Under the pieces are notes generated by a model. That model was not told where the DNA came from, searched no databases, and saw only the letters and a program-made list of their open reading frames with translations. Shown here piece by piece: positions 1 to 6,488 of a DNA stretch of 9,111 nucleotides. Source of the stretch: Deltaproteobacteria bacterium (GTDB lineage Bacteria > Desulfobacterota > Desulfobaccia > Desulfobaccales > 0-14-0-80-60-11). Location: the NCBI GenBank assembly GCA_021817645.1, contig JAKAGH010000120.1, positions 1-9,111 of the forward strand, given 5' to 3'. Within the stretch, counting starts at the first letter, position 1. Each line of letters opens with the position of its first letter. The position numbers and the translations under genes are program-made.

Positions 1-125
1 CCGATCTCGTCCGGGATGGCCACGGTTTTTACCGGTTCCGATTTAGGCGGCGAGCACCCGCTCAGCAAGACTAACCCCGTCAGAACCGCGGCCCAGAGAA
101 TCAAGATCGACGCTTTCGTTTTCAT
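1..125 (-). CDS. nrfA: Lipoprotein N-terminus, probable nitrite reductase NrfA (partial)
   Basis: The first 41 codons of a minus-strand gene that runs off the left edge. The peptide starts MKTKASILILWAAVLTG and has a lysine-containing n-region, a hydrophobic core, and a lipobox L-S-G-C with Cys24 as the likely lipidated residue. A polar, proline-rich linker follows (SPPKSEPVKTVAIPDE). The start lies 21 bp after the nrfH stop, with a purine-rich AGGATGGATGAG upstream that can act as ribosome binding site. In NrfHA systems nrfA, the pentaheme ammonia-forming nitrite reductase, directly follows nrfH, and deltaproteobacterial NrfA proteins often begin with this kind of leader and linker. No heme motif is inside the window, so the NrfA call is inferred from context; another exported multiheme cytochrome is the alternative. 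Confidence 0.6.
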   Translation of the reverse strand, partial: MKTKASILILWAAVLTGLVLLSGCSPPKSEPVKTVAIPDEI

Positions 126-146
126 CAGCTCATCCATCCTTATGAA

Positions 147-614
147 TTAAGGGCTCCGGGTCTCCACGGCCCCGGTGTATTTATGCGACATACGGCGGTG
201 GCAATCCCAGCACTGCCGCTCTTCTTTAATGCGGGAAATAAGCTCACTGTGGCAACGGCGGCAATTATCCAGGACTACCGCGGCGCCGTGACTGGAGATG
301 CGAATGGGTTCGGACACCAGGCCGGTGTGGAATCTGACCGCGTCCTTAATCCCCTCCAGGCCCTTCCAGACCAGGTGGCGGGCCAGGTTGTCATTGGGGA
401 GGTGGCAGTCCACGCATTTGATCCCCCGATGTGCGCCGGAGTGAAACCAGGTTTCGTATTCCATCTCCAACACGTGGCAGGAGCCGCAGAACTCGGGGGC
501 TTCAGATTTGGCGTAAAGGCCGGGGGGACCGAAGGCCAGAAACGTGCCCCCGACGAGGAGGATAATTACCAGGACCAGCAGGTAGAGAAAGATTTTTTTC
601 TTGGCCGGACTCAT
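147..614 (-). CDS. nrfH: NrfH, membrane-anchored tetraheme quinol dehydrogenase
   Basis: NapC/NirT-family cytochrome c that takes electrons from menaquinol at the outer face of the membrane and passes them to NrfA. Counting from the GTG at 623, one hydrophobic helix (about residues 11-31) anchors the protein. Four CxxCH heme motifs follow: C46GSCH, C70VDCH, C121RRCH and C138WDCH. Lys87 and Asp94 in KGLEGIKD have the spacing of the pair lining the quinol site in the Desulfovibrio enzyme. I place the start at the ATG at 614 rather than the in-frame GTG at 623, because an AGGGTG lies 8 bases before the ATG and nothing suitable precedes the GTG; this gives 155 residues, normal for NrfH. Oddity: the residue normally supplying the heme-1 methionine (CxxCHxM) is Leu52, with Met54 two residues on. 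Confidence 0.9.
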   Translation of the reverse strand: MSPAKKKIFLYLLVLVIILLVGGTFLAFGPPGLYAKSEAPEFCGSCHVLEMEYETWFHSGAHRGIKCVDCHLPNDNLARHLVWKGLEGIKDAVRFHTGLVSEPIRISSHGAAVVLDNCRRCHSELISRIKEERQCWDCHRRMSHKYTGAVETRSP

Positions 615-687
615 CTGGGGCACACCCTGTATGGTTTTTCGCTCCAGGCCGGCAGTCTTTTTTCTCCAGCCGCCGGACGTTAATTAA

Positions 688-715
688 TCAATAATCATGG
701 ATAGTTCTGAGTCAA
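688..715 (-). promoter_or_regulatory. Possible promoter of nrfHA
   Basis: On the minus strand TTGACT (710-715) is followed after 16 bases by TATTGA (688-693). The -35 is good and the -10 is poor. The surrounding bases are AT-rich (TTAATTAA at 680-687) in a GC-rich neighbourhood. I found no full FNR- or HcpR-type inverted repeat. The call is weak. Confidence 0.28.
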
Positions 716-787
716 GGGGGCCAGATCGTGGTAAATAGTTTCTTATCCCCACTATTCCTCCTTCTTCCTCTTTATTCCATTTTTTTC

Positions 788-816
788 TTTACCTTCGTGC
801 CGATTTTATTTATTAT
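788..816 (+). promoter_or_regulatory. Sigma-70-type promoter of the HU/IHF gene
   Basis: TTTACC (788-793), a 17-base spacer, and TATTAT (811-816, five of six consensus positions) lie in an AT-rich, pyrimidine-rich intergenic stretch. The expected transcription start near 823 leaves a leader of about 75 bases before the ATG at 898. This is the best promoter match in the window and probably also drives the SRP RNA downstream. Confidence 0.55.
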
Positions 817-897
817 TTAGGTCAATTAGCCCATAGGCGGTCTGAGCCCGGCACTTAGTGGCGGGCAAAGGCAGACCACCCCAAGGAGTATCCCGGG

Positions 898-1173
898 ATG
901 AATAAGTCGCAGCTCATCGAGGCCCTGGCCAAAGCGGAGAATCTCACTCTGAAGAAAGCAGAGATGGTGGTCAACGCCATGTTCGAGAACATGGCGGAAG
1001 CCCTGGTGCAGAAGGAACGCATTGAGATTCGCGGCTTCGGCAGCTTTAAAGTCAAATTCTACAACGGCTACAAAGGCCGGAACCCCAAGACCGGGGATCT
1101 TATCGAGGTGGAGGGCAAGAAATTGCCTTTCTTTAAAGTCGGCAAGGAGCTGCGGGAACGCGTCGATCGCTGA
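898..1173 (+). CDS. HU/IHF-family DNA-bending protein
   Basis: A 91-residue histone-like protein that binds DNA as a dimer and bends it, acting in nucleoid structure and in recombination and transcription complexes. The helical half (residues 1-40) begins MNKSQLIEALAKAENLT. The family signature RIEIRGFGSF (41-50) follows, then the DNA-binding beta arm with GRNPKTG (60-66), where Pro63 is the intercalating proline. The C-terminus KKLPFFKVGKELRERV is typical. Length matches the family (90-100). An AAGGAG at 883-888 sits nine bases before the ATG, which fixes the start. The IEIRGFGSF and FFKVGKELR wording is closer to IHF-beta-like proteins of deltaproteobacteria than to classical HU, but I do not assign a subunit. 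The SRP RNA begins about nine bases after the stop. Confidence 0.93.
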   Translation: MNKSQLIEALAKAENLTLKKAEMVVNAMFENMAEALVQKERIEIRGFGSFKVKFYNGYKGRNPKTGDLIEVEGKKLPFFKVGKELRERVDR

Positions 1174-1181
1174 GCTTTTTT

Positions 1182-1454
1182 GCCTGGCCGTGCTAGACGG
1201 GGAGCTAGCGGTGCCCTGTGACCCGAAAGCCGCTTATGCGGGGTTGAAGTCCTTTCTGAGGGTTGCAGCGCATCCGGGGACGGCTGTCCCGGGCGGCGGA
1301 TTGGACCCCACGCAACAGACGCTGGTGAACCCCGTCAGGTCCGGAAGGAAGCAGCGGTAAACCAGGCGGTCTGTGTCGCGGTGGCTACTAATCCTTAAAC
1401 CCCCGAGCGGTCCCCCCGGTTGAGGCGGATTCGAAGAAGGGTGTACGGCCAGGC
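1182..1454 (+). ncRNA. ffs: Signal recognition particle RNA, large bacterial type
   Basis: The domain IV hairpin that binds Ffh and FtsY is clear: GGTCCGGAAGGAAGCAGC (1338-1355) with the GGAA tetraloop, flanked by pairing arms (GGTGAACC against GGTAAACC, and ACAGAC against GTCTGT). About 100 bases upstream is an Alu-like 5' domain: GCTAG/CTAGC (1192-1196 with 1205-1209), then GCGGTGCCCTGT and a CCGC-TTAT-GCGG hairpin at 1230-1241. The 5' end (1182-1193) pairs over 12 positions, with one G-U, with 1443-1454, closing a molecule of about 273 nt. Further long-range pairs include GGATTGG with CTAATCC and CTTTCT with AGAAGG. This is the long architecture known from Bacillus and other phyla, not the roughly 114-nt 4.5S form of E. 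coli. Exact ends are inferred from pairing. No separate promoter is clear, so it may be transcribed with the HU gene and processed. Confidence 0.9.
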
Positions 1455-1523
1455 TGATCTTTTCCCACCACATTTTCTCACTTTTCTCCTGCAAAACCAT
1501 TAATCTTGATCAACAAACACTAA

Positions 1524-1560
1524 GGGGCACCGGCGTCGCGCCGGTGCCCCCTGGTTTTCT
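1524..1560 (+). terminator. Strong hairpin terminator after the SRP RNA
   Basis: GGGGCACCGGCG (1524-1535) and CGCCGGTGCCCC (1539-1550) form a perfect 12-bp stem around a TCG loop, followed by CTGGTTTTCT. The T tract is short but the stem is very stable. It probably ends transcription of the HU-SRP RNA unit. Read on the minus strand it is followed by a mixed tract (TTAGTGTTTG), so it may also help stop transcripts coming from gpmA. Confidence 0.7.
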
Positions 1561-1687
1561 AGCGATTGCTAAAAGTTTTTTCCGATAGGAAACGCAGCGG
1601 CAGGGGCGCAGCTTGCGGCGCCTCTAACCTCGGGCACAGCAAGCCGTGCCCCCACAACTACAACCGAAAAAACTTTTGGCAATCCCT
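1561..1687. repeat. 127-bp imperfect palindrome, MITE- or REP-like
   Basis: The outer arms 1561-1586 and 1662-1687 are inverted repeats matching at 22 of 26 positions; both contain GATTGC followed by AAAAGTTTTTTC. Inside lie two GC-rich hairpins: one from GGGGCGC to GCGCCTC (1603-1624), and one of GGGCAC with GTGCCC (1632-1651). The loop of the first (AGCTTGC) and of the second (AGCAAGC) are near reverse complements, so the whole element can fold back on itself. There is no ORF of its own. It sits between the SRP RNA terminator and the end of gpmA, where it could also end gpmA transcription (AAAAGTTTTTT on the minus strand). Whether it is a dispersed element cannot be judged from one copy. 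Confidence 0.6.
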
Positions 1688-1701
1688 ATTAAGGTTTGCT
1701 G

Positions 1702-2451
1702 TCAGCTCTTCTTTTTCAACTGGTCGGCCACCGATTGGATGGCCCGGGCCACGGCCTCCGGGTCACCCAGGTAGTAGTGGCGGATGGGGCTCAGATCATC
1801 ATTGAGTTCATAAACCAGGGGGATGCCGGTGGGAATATTGAGACCGACAATCTCATCATCCGGGACATTATCCAGGAATTTTACCAGGGCCCGCAGGCTG
1901 TTGCCGTGGGCGGCGATGAGCACCCTTTGTCCGGATAGCACCGCCGGGGCGATGGTCTCATGCCAATAGGGCAAAAAGCGCGCCACCACATCCTTGAGAC
2001 ACTCGGTAAGGGGGATCTCTTCGGGCCGCATGCCGGCATAGCGGGGGTCCCGGCCGGGATAAAGGGGATCGTCAGGGGTGAGGGACGGCGGCGGCACGTC
2101 GTAGCTGCGCCGCCAGATTTTGACCTGCTCCATGCCGTGTTTTTCCACGGTCTCGGCCTTGTTCAGGCCCTGCAAGGCGCCGTAGTGGCGCTCATTAAGG
2201 CGCCAACTATGGTGCACCGGCAGCCACATCAGGTCCATCTCCTCCAGGACCAGCCACAGGGTCTTGATCGCCCGCTTCAACATGGAGGTGAAAGCCACAT
2301 CAAAGACGTAACCCTCCTGGGCCAGGCTGCGGCCGCCCTGGAGCGCCTCTTCCACGCCCCGCGCAGATAAGCCTACATCGATCCAGCCGGTGAACCGGTT
2401 TTCCCGGTTCCAAATACTCTCGCCGTGACGCAACAAGACGATCTTTTTCAT
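1702..2451 (-). CDS. gpmA: 2,3-bisphosphoglycerate-dependent phosphoglycerate mutase
   Basis: Interconverts 3- and 2-phosphoglycerate in glycolysis and gluconeogenesis through a phosphohistidine. The protein has 249 residues, the normal length. The catalytic set is intact: LRHGES with His9 (phosphorylated), Arg60 in SMLKRAIKT, Glu87 in RLNERHYG, and His182 in AAHGNSLR. The long insert with PPPSL and DPLYPGRDPRYAG marks the dPGM subgroup and separates it from short phosphatases of the same fold. The ATG at 2451 is preceded by GGTGAGG about eight bases upstream. It appears to be a single-gene unit, convergent with the HU-SRP RNA unit and divergent from the AT-rich ORF. Confidence 0.95.
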   Translation of the reverse strand: MKKIVLLRHGESIWNRENRFTGWIDVGLSARGVEEALQGGRSLAQEGYVFDVAFTSMLKRAIKTLWLVLEEMDLMWLPVHHSWRLNERHYGALQGLNKAETVEKHGMEQVKIWRRSYDVPPPSLTPDDPLYPGRDPRYAGMRPEEIPLTECLKDVVARFLPYWHETIAPAVLSGQRVLIAAHGNSLRALVKFLDNVPDDEIVGLNIPTGIPLVYELNDDLSPIRHYYLGDPEAVARAIQSVADQLKKKS

Positions 2452-2615
2452 AAATTTTCCTCACCTTTCATAAGCTTAGAGCTGCGACCTTGGGGCCCCA
2501 AAAATGACTGCCATATTTTTACGGCCGCGCCCAGCCTTGTTTCCCCCAATTACCATTCTATCTTAAGGGCCTGAGGCTTATGGCCGACTAACCTGGGCGG
2601 CGGTGCGGCCGCGAC

Positions 2616-2632
2616 GATACAGCTAATGTATC
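2616..2632. repeat. Interrupted palindrome GATACA-N5-TGTATC
   Basis: GATACA (2616-2621) and TGTATC (2627-2632) are perfect 6-bp inverted repeats spaced by GCTAA. The form suits a dimeric regulator site upstream of the orphan ORF, but no regulator can be linked to it and a chance match is possible. Confidence 0.3.
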
Positions 2633-2653
2633 ATTAAGGATACCAGCCACAGA

Positions 2654-2677
2654 ATAATTTTTTTAGGAAAAAATTAT
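2654..2677. repeat. Perfect AT-only inverted repeat
   Basis: ATAATTTTTT (2654-2663) and AAAAAATTAT (2668-2677) are exact reverse complements around TAGG. The A and T tracts could act as an upstream promoter element, a curved-DNA site, or a weak bidirectional terminator. It lies at the border where the sequence turns AT-rich. Confidence 0.5.
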
Positions 2678-2763
2678 GCTATATTCATGAGAAGTTGACC
2701 CTTGATCCAAGCGTTTTCGTTGATAACTGCCTGATCTATCTGCAATCTGGAGACAGCAATAAT

Positions 2764-3216
2764 ATGTCCGCGGACCCCGAATTATGGTTACAACAGTGCA
2801 GAATTTATCAAAATAGGGATAAAGAGGCGATTACCCTTACATATAGCGATGATGCTGATTTCTATAAGACCTTGGACAAATATATTTTTGACGGCTTTAA
2901 AATAAGAATAAATTTCTTTAATAATAAGCTTACCAAAGGCTCTGCCCTTTTTGAAAGAATTTTGTCATGTTTAAATGGGCAACTATTAATCGACGATTAT
3001 CAAGCTATCTATGATAATCTACGTAATATATTGGCATTTACTAATAAAGAAGCTTTTCTTGAGGCCATATTGAATTATATTGATAGTAATATCAAAACAT
3101 ATAACACTTATTTATTCAAGTACGATAAAGATGATACTGTGAACCAAAAATCTATCCTTTGTTTAGAGCCGGCAGGCGCAGGTTTGCCTTCTTGTTCTTT
3201 CACAGTTGATATTTAG
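2764..3216 (+). CDS. Hypothetical AT-rich protein, function unknown
   Basis: I do not recognise this protein. From the ATG at 2764 it has 150 residues. GGAGA sits about ten bases before this ATG. An in-frame TTG at 2695 would add 23 residues but has no ribosome binding site. The chain looks soluble and mostly helical, rich in Asn, Asp, Ile, Lys and Tyr, with no membrane segment, signal peptide or obvious catalytic motif. Base composition and codon use (AAT, TAT, ATA, TTA) are strongly AT-biased and unlike all neighbours, a sign of horizontal acquisition. The last 17 codons, encoding CLEPAGAGLPSCSFTVDI, return to GC-rich sequence, so the C-terminus may be a read-through into flanking DNA and the ORF a truncated remnant. 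It stands alone between gpmA and the acyl-CoA synthetase gene. Confidence 0.55.
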   Translation: MSADPELWLQQCRIYQNRDKEAITLTYSDDADFYKTLDKYIFDGFKIRINFFNNKLTKGSALFERILSCLNGQLLIDDYQAIYDNLRNILAFTNKEAFLEAILNYIDSNIKTYNTYLFKYDKDDTVNQKSILCLEPAGAGLPSCSFTVDI

Positions 3217-3312
3217 GGGTCCGAACCTTATTTTTTGAGGGGGGCCTGACCGGGTTGGTACAGGTCGCAGTAACCCCATGCGCTCATTAAGATTTTCTCA
3301 CGGGGAAAGAAG

Positions 3313-5979
3313 ATGACAGGCCATCCTTTGGATTTTCTTTTCAAACCTGCAGCCGTGGCCATCATCGGGGCCAGCGCCAAGAAAAACAGCATCGGCCGGG
3401 CCCTGGTGGCGAATCTGCGTCAGGCCGGCTTCCCCGGCCCTATCTACCCCGTCAATCCCAACCATTTGGAAATATTAAGCTTACCTGCCTATCCTTCGGT
3501 CCTGGCGGTAAACCGCCCCATTGACTTGGCCCTCATTGCCATTCCCATAAAAGGGGTGCCCGGGGTCCTCAGGGAATGCGGGCAAGCCGGGATCAGGGCC
3601 GCCATCATCATCTCTTCGGGGGGCAAGGAAATCGGCCCTGAAGGCGAGATCATTGAGGCAGCCATCCAGGAGGAGGCAGCCCGGCACGGCATCCGCTATT
3701 TAGGACCGAATTGTTGGGGTGCGCTTTGTCCTCCGGCAAAATTACACGGGACTTTTGCTCCTCGTTTTCCCCGCCTGGGGAATATGGCTTTTATTTCCCA
3801 GAGCGGCGCCCTGAGCAGTTCCATTATCGGTTGGGCTTCCTTGAAAAATATCGGCTTCAGCCACTTTATCAGCCTGGGCTCGGGGACCGACATAGACTTT
3901 GCCGATCTCATCGATTATCTGGGCAATGATGATAAGGCCCGGAGCATCATTATCTACATGGAAACCCTGACCAGCCACCGCAAGTTTATGAGCGCGGCCC
4001 GCTCCGTTTCCCGGGTTAAGCCCATTATCGTCATCAAAGCCGGGCGCAGCCAGGCGGGCGCCCGGGCGGCCGCGTCCCACACCGGGGTCCTGGCGGGAGT
4101 GGACGCCGCGTATAACGCCGCGTTCCGCCGGGCCGGGATTATCCGGGTGGATACCATCGGCCAGCTCTTCGACTGCGCCGAAGCCTTGGGAAAAGTGCAG
4201 CGGCCGGTGACTGGTACTTTGGGGATCATCACCAATGCCGGCGGCGCCGGCGTCATGGCCGCGGATGCCCTCAGCCGCTGGAAGATCCAACCTCCGCGTT
4301 TAAGTCCTGAAACCTCCCAGAAATTAGACGAATTTTTGCCGGCCAGTTGGAGCCGGGGCAATCCCATAGATATCTTGGGCGACGCCAGCCCGGAGAGATA
4401 TGCCCGGGCCGTGCAAATCGGCCTGAAAGCCCCGGAATTCGCGGGTCTGGTGGTCATCCTTTCGCCCCTGGCCCTGACCGATCCCGGGGGGGTCGCCCGG
4501 GTGGTGGCGGCCGCAGCCGCGGGCCAGGCCAAGCCGGTTTTTGCGGTCTGGATGGGCGGGGAGGAGGTGCTGAAGGGGATCAGAATCCTGAATGACGCCA
4601 GCATCCCCACCTTCGAGACCCCGGAGACCGCGGTGGACACCTTTATGGAGATGTATTCCTATTCCCGGAATCTGGAGCTGCTCCAGGAGACTCCGCCCCG
4701 GCTGCCTTACGAACTGAAGGTGAACACCCAGCAAGCCCGCTCCTTCATCGCCCAATGTCTGGAGCAGAATGAGCGCGTTCTTACGGAAATAGAATCCAAG
4801 GCGATCCTCTCCGCTTACGGTATACCCGTCAATCCCACCGTGGCCGCCGCGTCTGCGCCCGAGGCGGCCAGAGCGGCGCAGGCCATCGGCTATCCCGTGG
4901 TTTTGAAAATTAATTCCCGGGACATCACCCATAAAACCGACGTCCGGGGCGGGATGCGTTTCTACCTCCGCAGCGACCAGGAAGTCCGGGCCGCGTTTGA
5001 GCAGATCATGGGGGAAACCCAGGCTCAGAATGCCGACGCCCGAATTTTAGGGGTCACGGTCCAGTCCCAGGAAAGGGAGCCGGATTGCGAACTGCTCTTG
5101 GGCAGCAAAAGGGATCCGGATTTCGGTCCCCTCATTCTCTTCGGTTTGGGAGGAGCCTTTACCGAAGTGATGGATGATTGGGCCCTGGATCTGCCCCCGT
5201 TGAATCTGCACCTGGCGCGCCGTTTGATTGAAAGAACCAGAGTCTACCGCATCCTCCAAGGTTATCGCCATATCCCTCCGGCTAACCTCGATCTGATCGG
5301 GGAGATTCTGGTGCGCCTGTCCCAATTGGTCACCGATTTCCCGGAAATCGTGGAAATGGATATTAACCCCTTGATCCTGGTGCACCGCCGCCTGGTGGCC
5401 GTGGACGCCCGGATCATCATCGAACCCAGCCGGGTGCAGGCGCCCCGCCACCTGGCCATCTGCCCCTATCCCAACCAATATGAGAGCCATTGGCTGATGC
5501 AGGACGGCACCCCGGTGTTCTTGCGGCCCATGAAGCCGGAGGACGAACCCCTGGTGGCCGACTTTCTCCATAAATGCTCGGACGATACCATCTACTTCCG
5601 CTATTTTAAATTGATCAGGAATTGGACTCATGAAATGCTGATCCGCTTCACCCAGAATGATTACGACCGGGAATTGGGGTTGATGGCCGTCGGCCAGCCG
5701 CCGAGCCCGGAAGTAATGATGGGAGTGACCCGTCTGGTAATCGACCGCAGCCGGGAAGCCGCAGAATTTGCCGTGATCGTGGGCGATCCCTGGCAAGGCA
5801 AGGGTTTGGGGCCGAAATTGATTGAGCGGGTCATCGCCATTGCCCGGGATCAAGGGGTAAAATTCTTATATGGCGATGTCTTGTCCGAAAACCAGCCCAT
5901 GCTGGAGTTGGCCAAAAAGGCAGGCTTCGCTTTGCGGCGGGACTCAGCCGAAGTCGTCAAAATAGAAATGACTTTGTGA
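3313..5979 (+). CDS. ADP-forming acyl-CoA synthetase fused to GNAT acetyltransferase
   Basis: An 888-residue protein with the domain order and length of E. coli PatZ (YfiQ) and Salmonella Pat, which acetylate protein lysines such as those of acetyl-CoA synthetase. Domains: Rossmann CoA-binding (about 10-135, VAIIGASAKKNSIG); succinyl-CoA-ligase-like (about 155-455, NMAFISQSGA, then ASHTGVLAG with His256); ATP-grasp (about 485-715, GYPVVLKI with Lys532, HKTD with His540, EMDINPL at 681-687); GNAT (about 735-885, AEFAVIV and the acetyl-CoA loop QGKGLG at 828-833). His256 sits where archaeal ADP-forming acetyl-CoA synthetases carry the phosphohistidine; as I recall, E. coli PatZ has lost it. The synthetase half may therefore still make acyl-CoA and ATP. 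A purine-rich GGGGAAAGAAG precedes the ATG. It appears to be a single-gene unit. Confidence 0.92.
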   Translation: MTGHPLDFLFKPAAVAIIGASAKKNSIGRALVANLRQAGFPGPIYPVNPNHLEILSLPAYPSVLAVNRPIDLALIAIPIKGVPGVLRECGQAGIRAAIIISSGGKEIGPEGEIIEAAIQEEAARHGIRYLGPNCWGALCPPAKLHGTFAPRFPRLGNMAFISQSGALSSSIIGWASLKNIGFSHFISLGSGTDIDFADLIDYLGNDDKARSIIIYMETLTSHRKFMSAARSVSRVKPIIVIKAGRSQAGARAAASHTGVLAGVDAAYNAAFRRAGIIRVDTIGQLFDCAEALGKVQRPVTGTLGIITNAGGAGVMAADALSRWKIQPPRLSPETSQKLDEFLPASWSRGNPIDILGDASPERYARAVQIGLKAPEFAGLVVILSPLALTDPGGVARVVAAAAAGQAKPVFAVWMGGEEVLKGIRILNDASIPTFETPETAVDTFMEMYSYSRNLELLQETPPRLPYELKVNTQQARSFIAQCLEQNERVLTEIESKAILSAYGIPVNPTVAAASAPEAARAAQAIGYPVVLKINSRDITHKTDVRGGMRFYLRSDQEVRAAFEQIMGETQAQNADARILGVTVQSQEREPDCELLLGSKRDPDFGPLILFGLGGAFTEVMDDWALDLPPLNLHLARRLIERTRVYRILQGYRHIPPANLDLIGEILVRLSQLVTDFPEIVEMDINPLILVHRRLVAVDARIIIEPSRVQAPRHLAICPYPNQYESHWLMQDGTPVFLRPMKPEDEPLVADFLHKCSDDTIYFRYFKLIRNWTHEMLIRFTQNDYDRELGLMAVGQPPSPEVMMGVTRLVIDRSREAAEFAVIVGDPWQGKGLGPKLIERVIAIARDQGVKFLYGDVLSENQPMLELAKKAGFALRRDSAEVVKIEMTL

Positions 5980-5985
5980 TCCCGG

Positions 5986-6019
5986 GCCCTGCCCGCCTCC
6001 CCCGCCAGGGCTTTCTCTC
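5986..6019 (+). terminator. Possible weak terminator after the acetyltransferase gene
   Basis: GCCCTG (5986-5991) and CAGGGC (6006-6011) can form a 6-bp stem over a 14-base C-rich loop, followed by TTTCTCTC. The loop is long and the tract is broken by C, so this is tentative. Confidence 0.3.
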
Positions 6020-6457
6020 GCGCCCTGCCGCACCCTCCCCTCCAGCCGCGTCTGCGCCATTCTTCTCAAAACGTCATGCAGGTCGGGTTTTTTGCTCTAA
6101 CCTCTTGCCTGACCCTGGCAGCGGCTCGCGCCGCCTCGCTCAAAATGAGAGGCAACCTTTAAAAAAATCTGAGAAGAATTCCCTTTTTCAGCGAAGTTTG
6201 TGCTAACATACCATCCTTAGCATCGGCAATGGGAACTGGCAGAGATTTTCCCAGGCATCAAGGTTTTAGAACGGTTTTAACCGCGGTGGCCAGGCCTGCC
6301 GCGCAATTTCGGTGCTAGCCCCTCAACAACATCTCAGCCTCTGCCTCGCCAGCTGGAAGAGGATGCTCCATGCAGCAGCCGGCATGCCCCAGATTTCCAC
6401 CTAGCTCCGAAAGAATGAAATCTTTCCCTTTAGGGGGCCTTAAGAAAAATCCGGGAA

Positions 6458-6488
6458 TTGCCGATAACGCTCCAGGATAAGGTATATT
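6458..6488 (+). promoter_or_regulatory. Possible promoter of the PAS-CheW gene
   Basis: TTGCCG (6458-6463) and TATATT (6483-6488) are separated by 19 bases, which is longer than the usual 17. This is about 70 bases before the start codon. No sigma-54 pattern (GG-N10-GC) was found at a suitable place. Confidence 0.3.

Larger units (their letters stand above)
2452..2763. other. Intergenic region between gpmA and the AT-rich ORF
   Basis: No gene is supported here. Composition shifts sharply: about 2490-2615 is GC-rich and includes the 12-bp palindrome TTGGGGCCCCAA (2490-2501), while 2640 onward is AT-rich. Two inverted repeats lie before the orphan ORF and are listed separately. A weak -10-like TATATT (2680-2685) has no acceptable -35. 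No promoter for gpmA stands out. The frame of the downstream ORF is open back through 2695, where a TTG could serve as an alternative start. Confidence 0.5.

Noticed and set aside
183..683. 166-residue open frame on the plus strand opposite nrfH
   Set aside because: It is antisense to a clear tetraheme cytochrome gene, has no family resemblance and no ribosome binding site; the high GC leaves the frame open.
1022..1500. Open frames across the SRP RNA (plus 1022-1360, minus 1234-1500)
   Set aside because: They overlap the HU gene and the structured RNA, and the peptides are low-complexity translations of RNA helices.
1566..1938. Plus-strand frames over the palindromic repeat and the end of gpmA
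   Set aside because: They run through repeat DNA or antisense to gpmA, with no start signal and an implausible Pro/Gly/His-rich composition.
2490..2501. Palindrome TTGGGGCCCCAA upstream of gpmA as an operator
   Set aside because: It is only 12 bp in GC-rich DNA, with no second copy and no linked regulator; chance is adequate.
3238..3312. Possible structured leader before the acyl-CoA synthetase gene
   Set aside because: There are some GGGG/CCCC and GACC/GGTC pairings, but no known riboswitch core and no clear hairpin set; too weak to annotate.
4347..5853. Long minus-strand frames opposite the acyl-CoA synthetase gene
   Set aside because: They are shadows of a gene with strong third-position GC bias; the products are rich in Gly, His and Arg and match no family.
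5976..6206. 76-residue frame after the acetyltransferase gene
   Set aside because: It is Pro/Ser/Arg-rich, has no ribosome binding site, and its overlap with the preceding stop is incidental.
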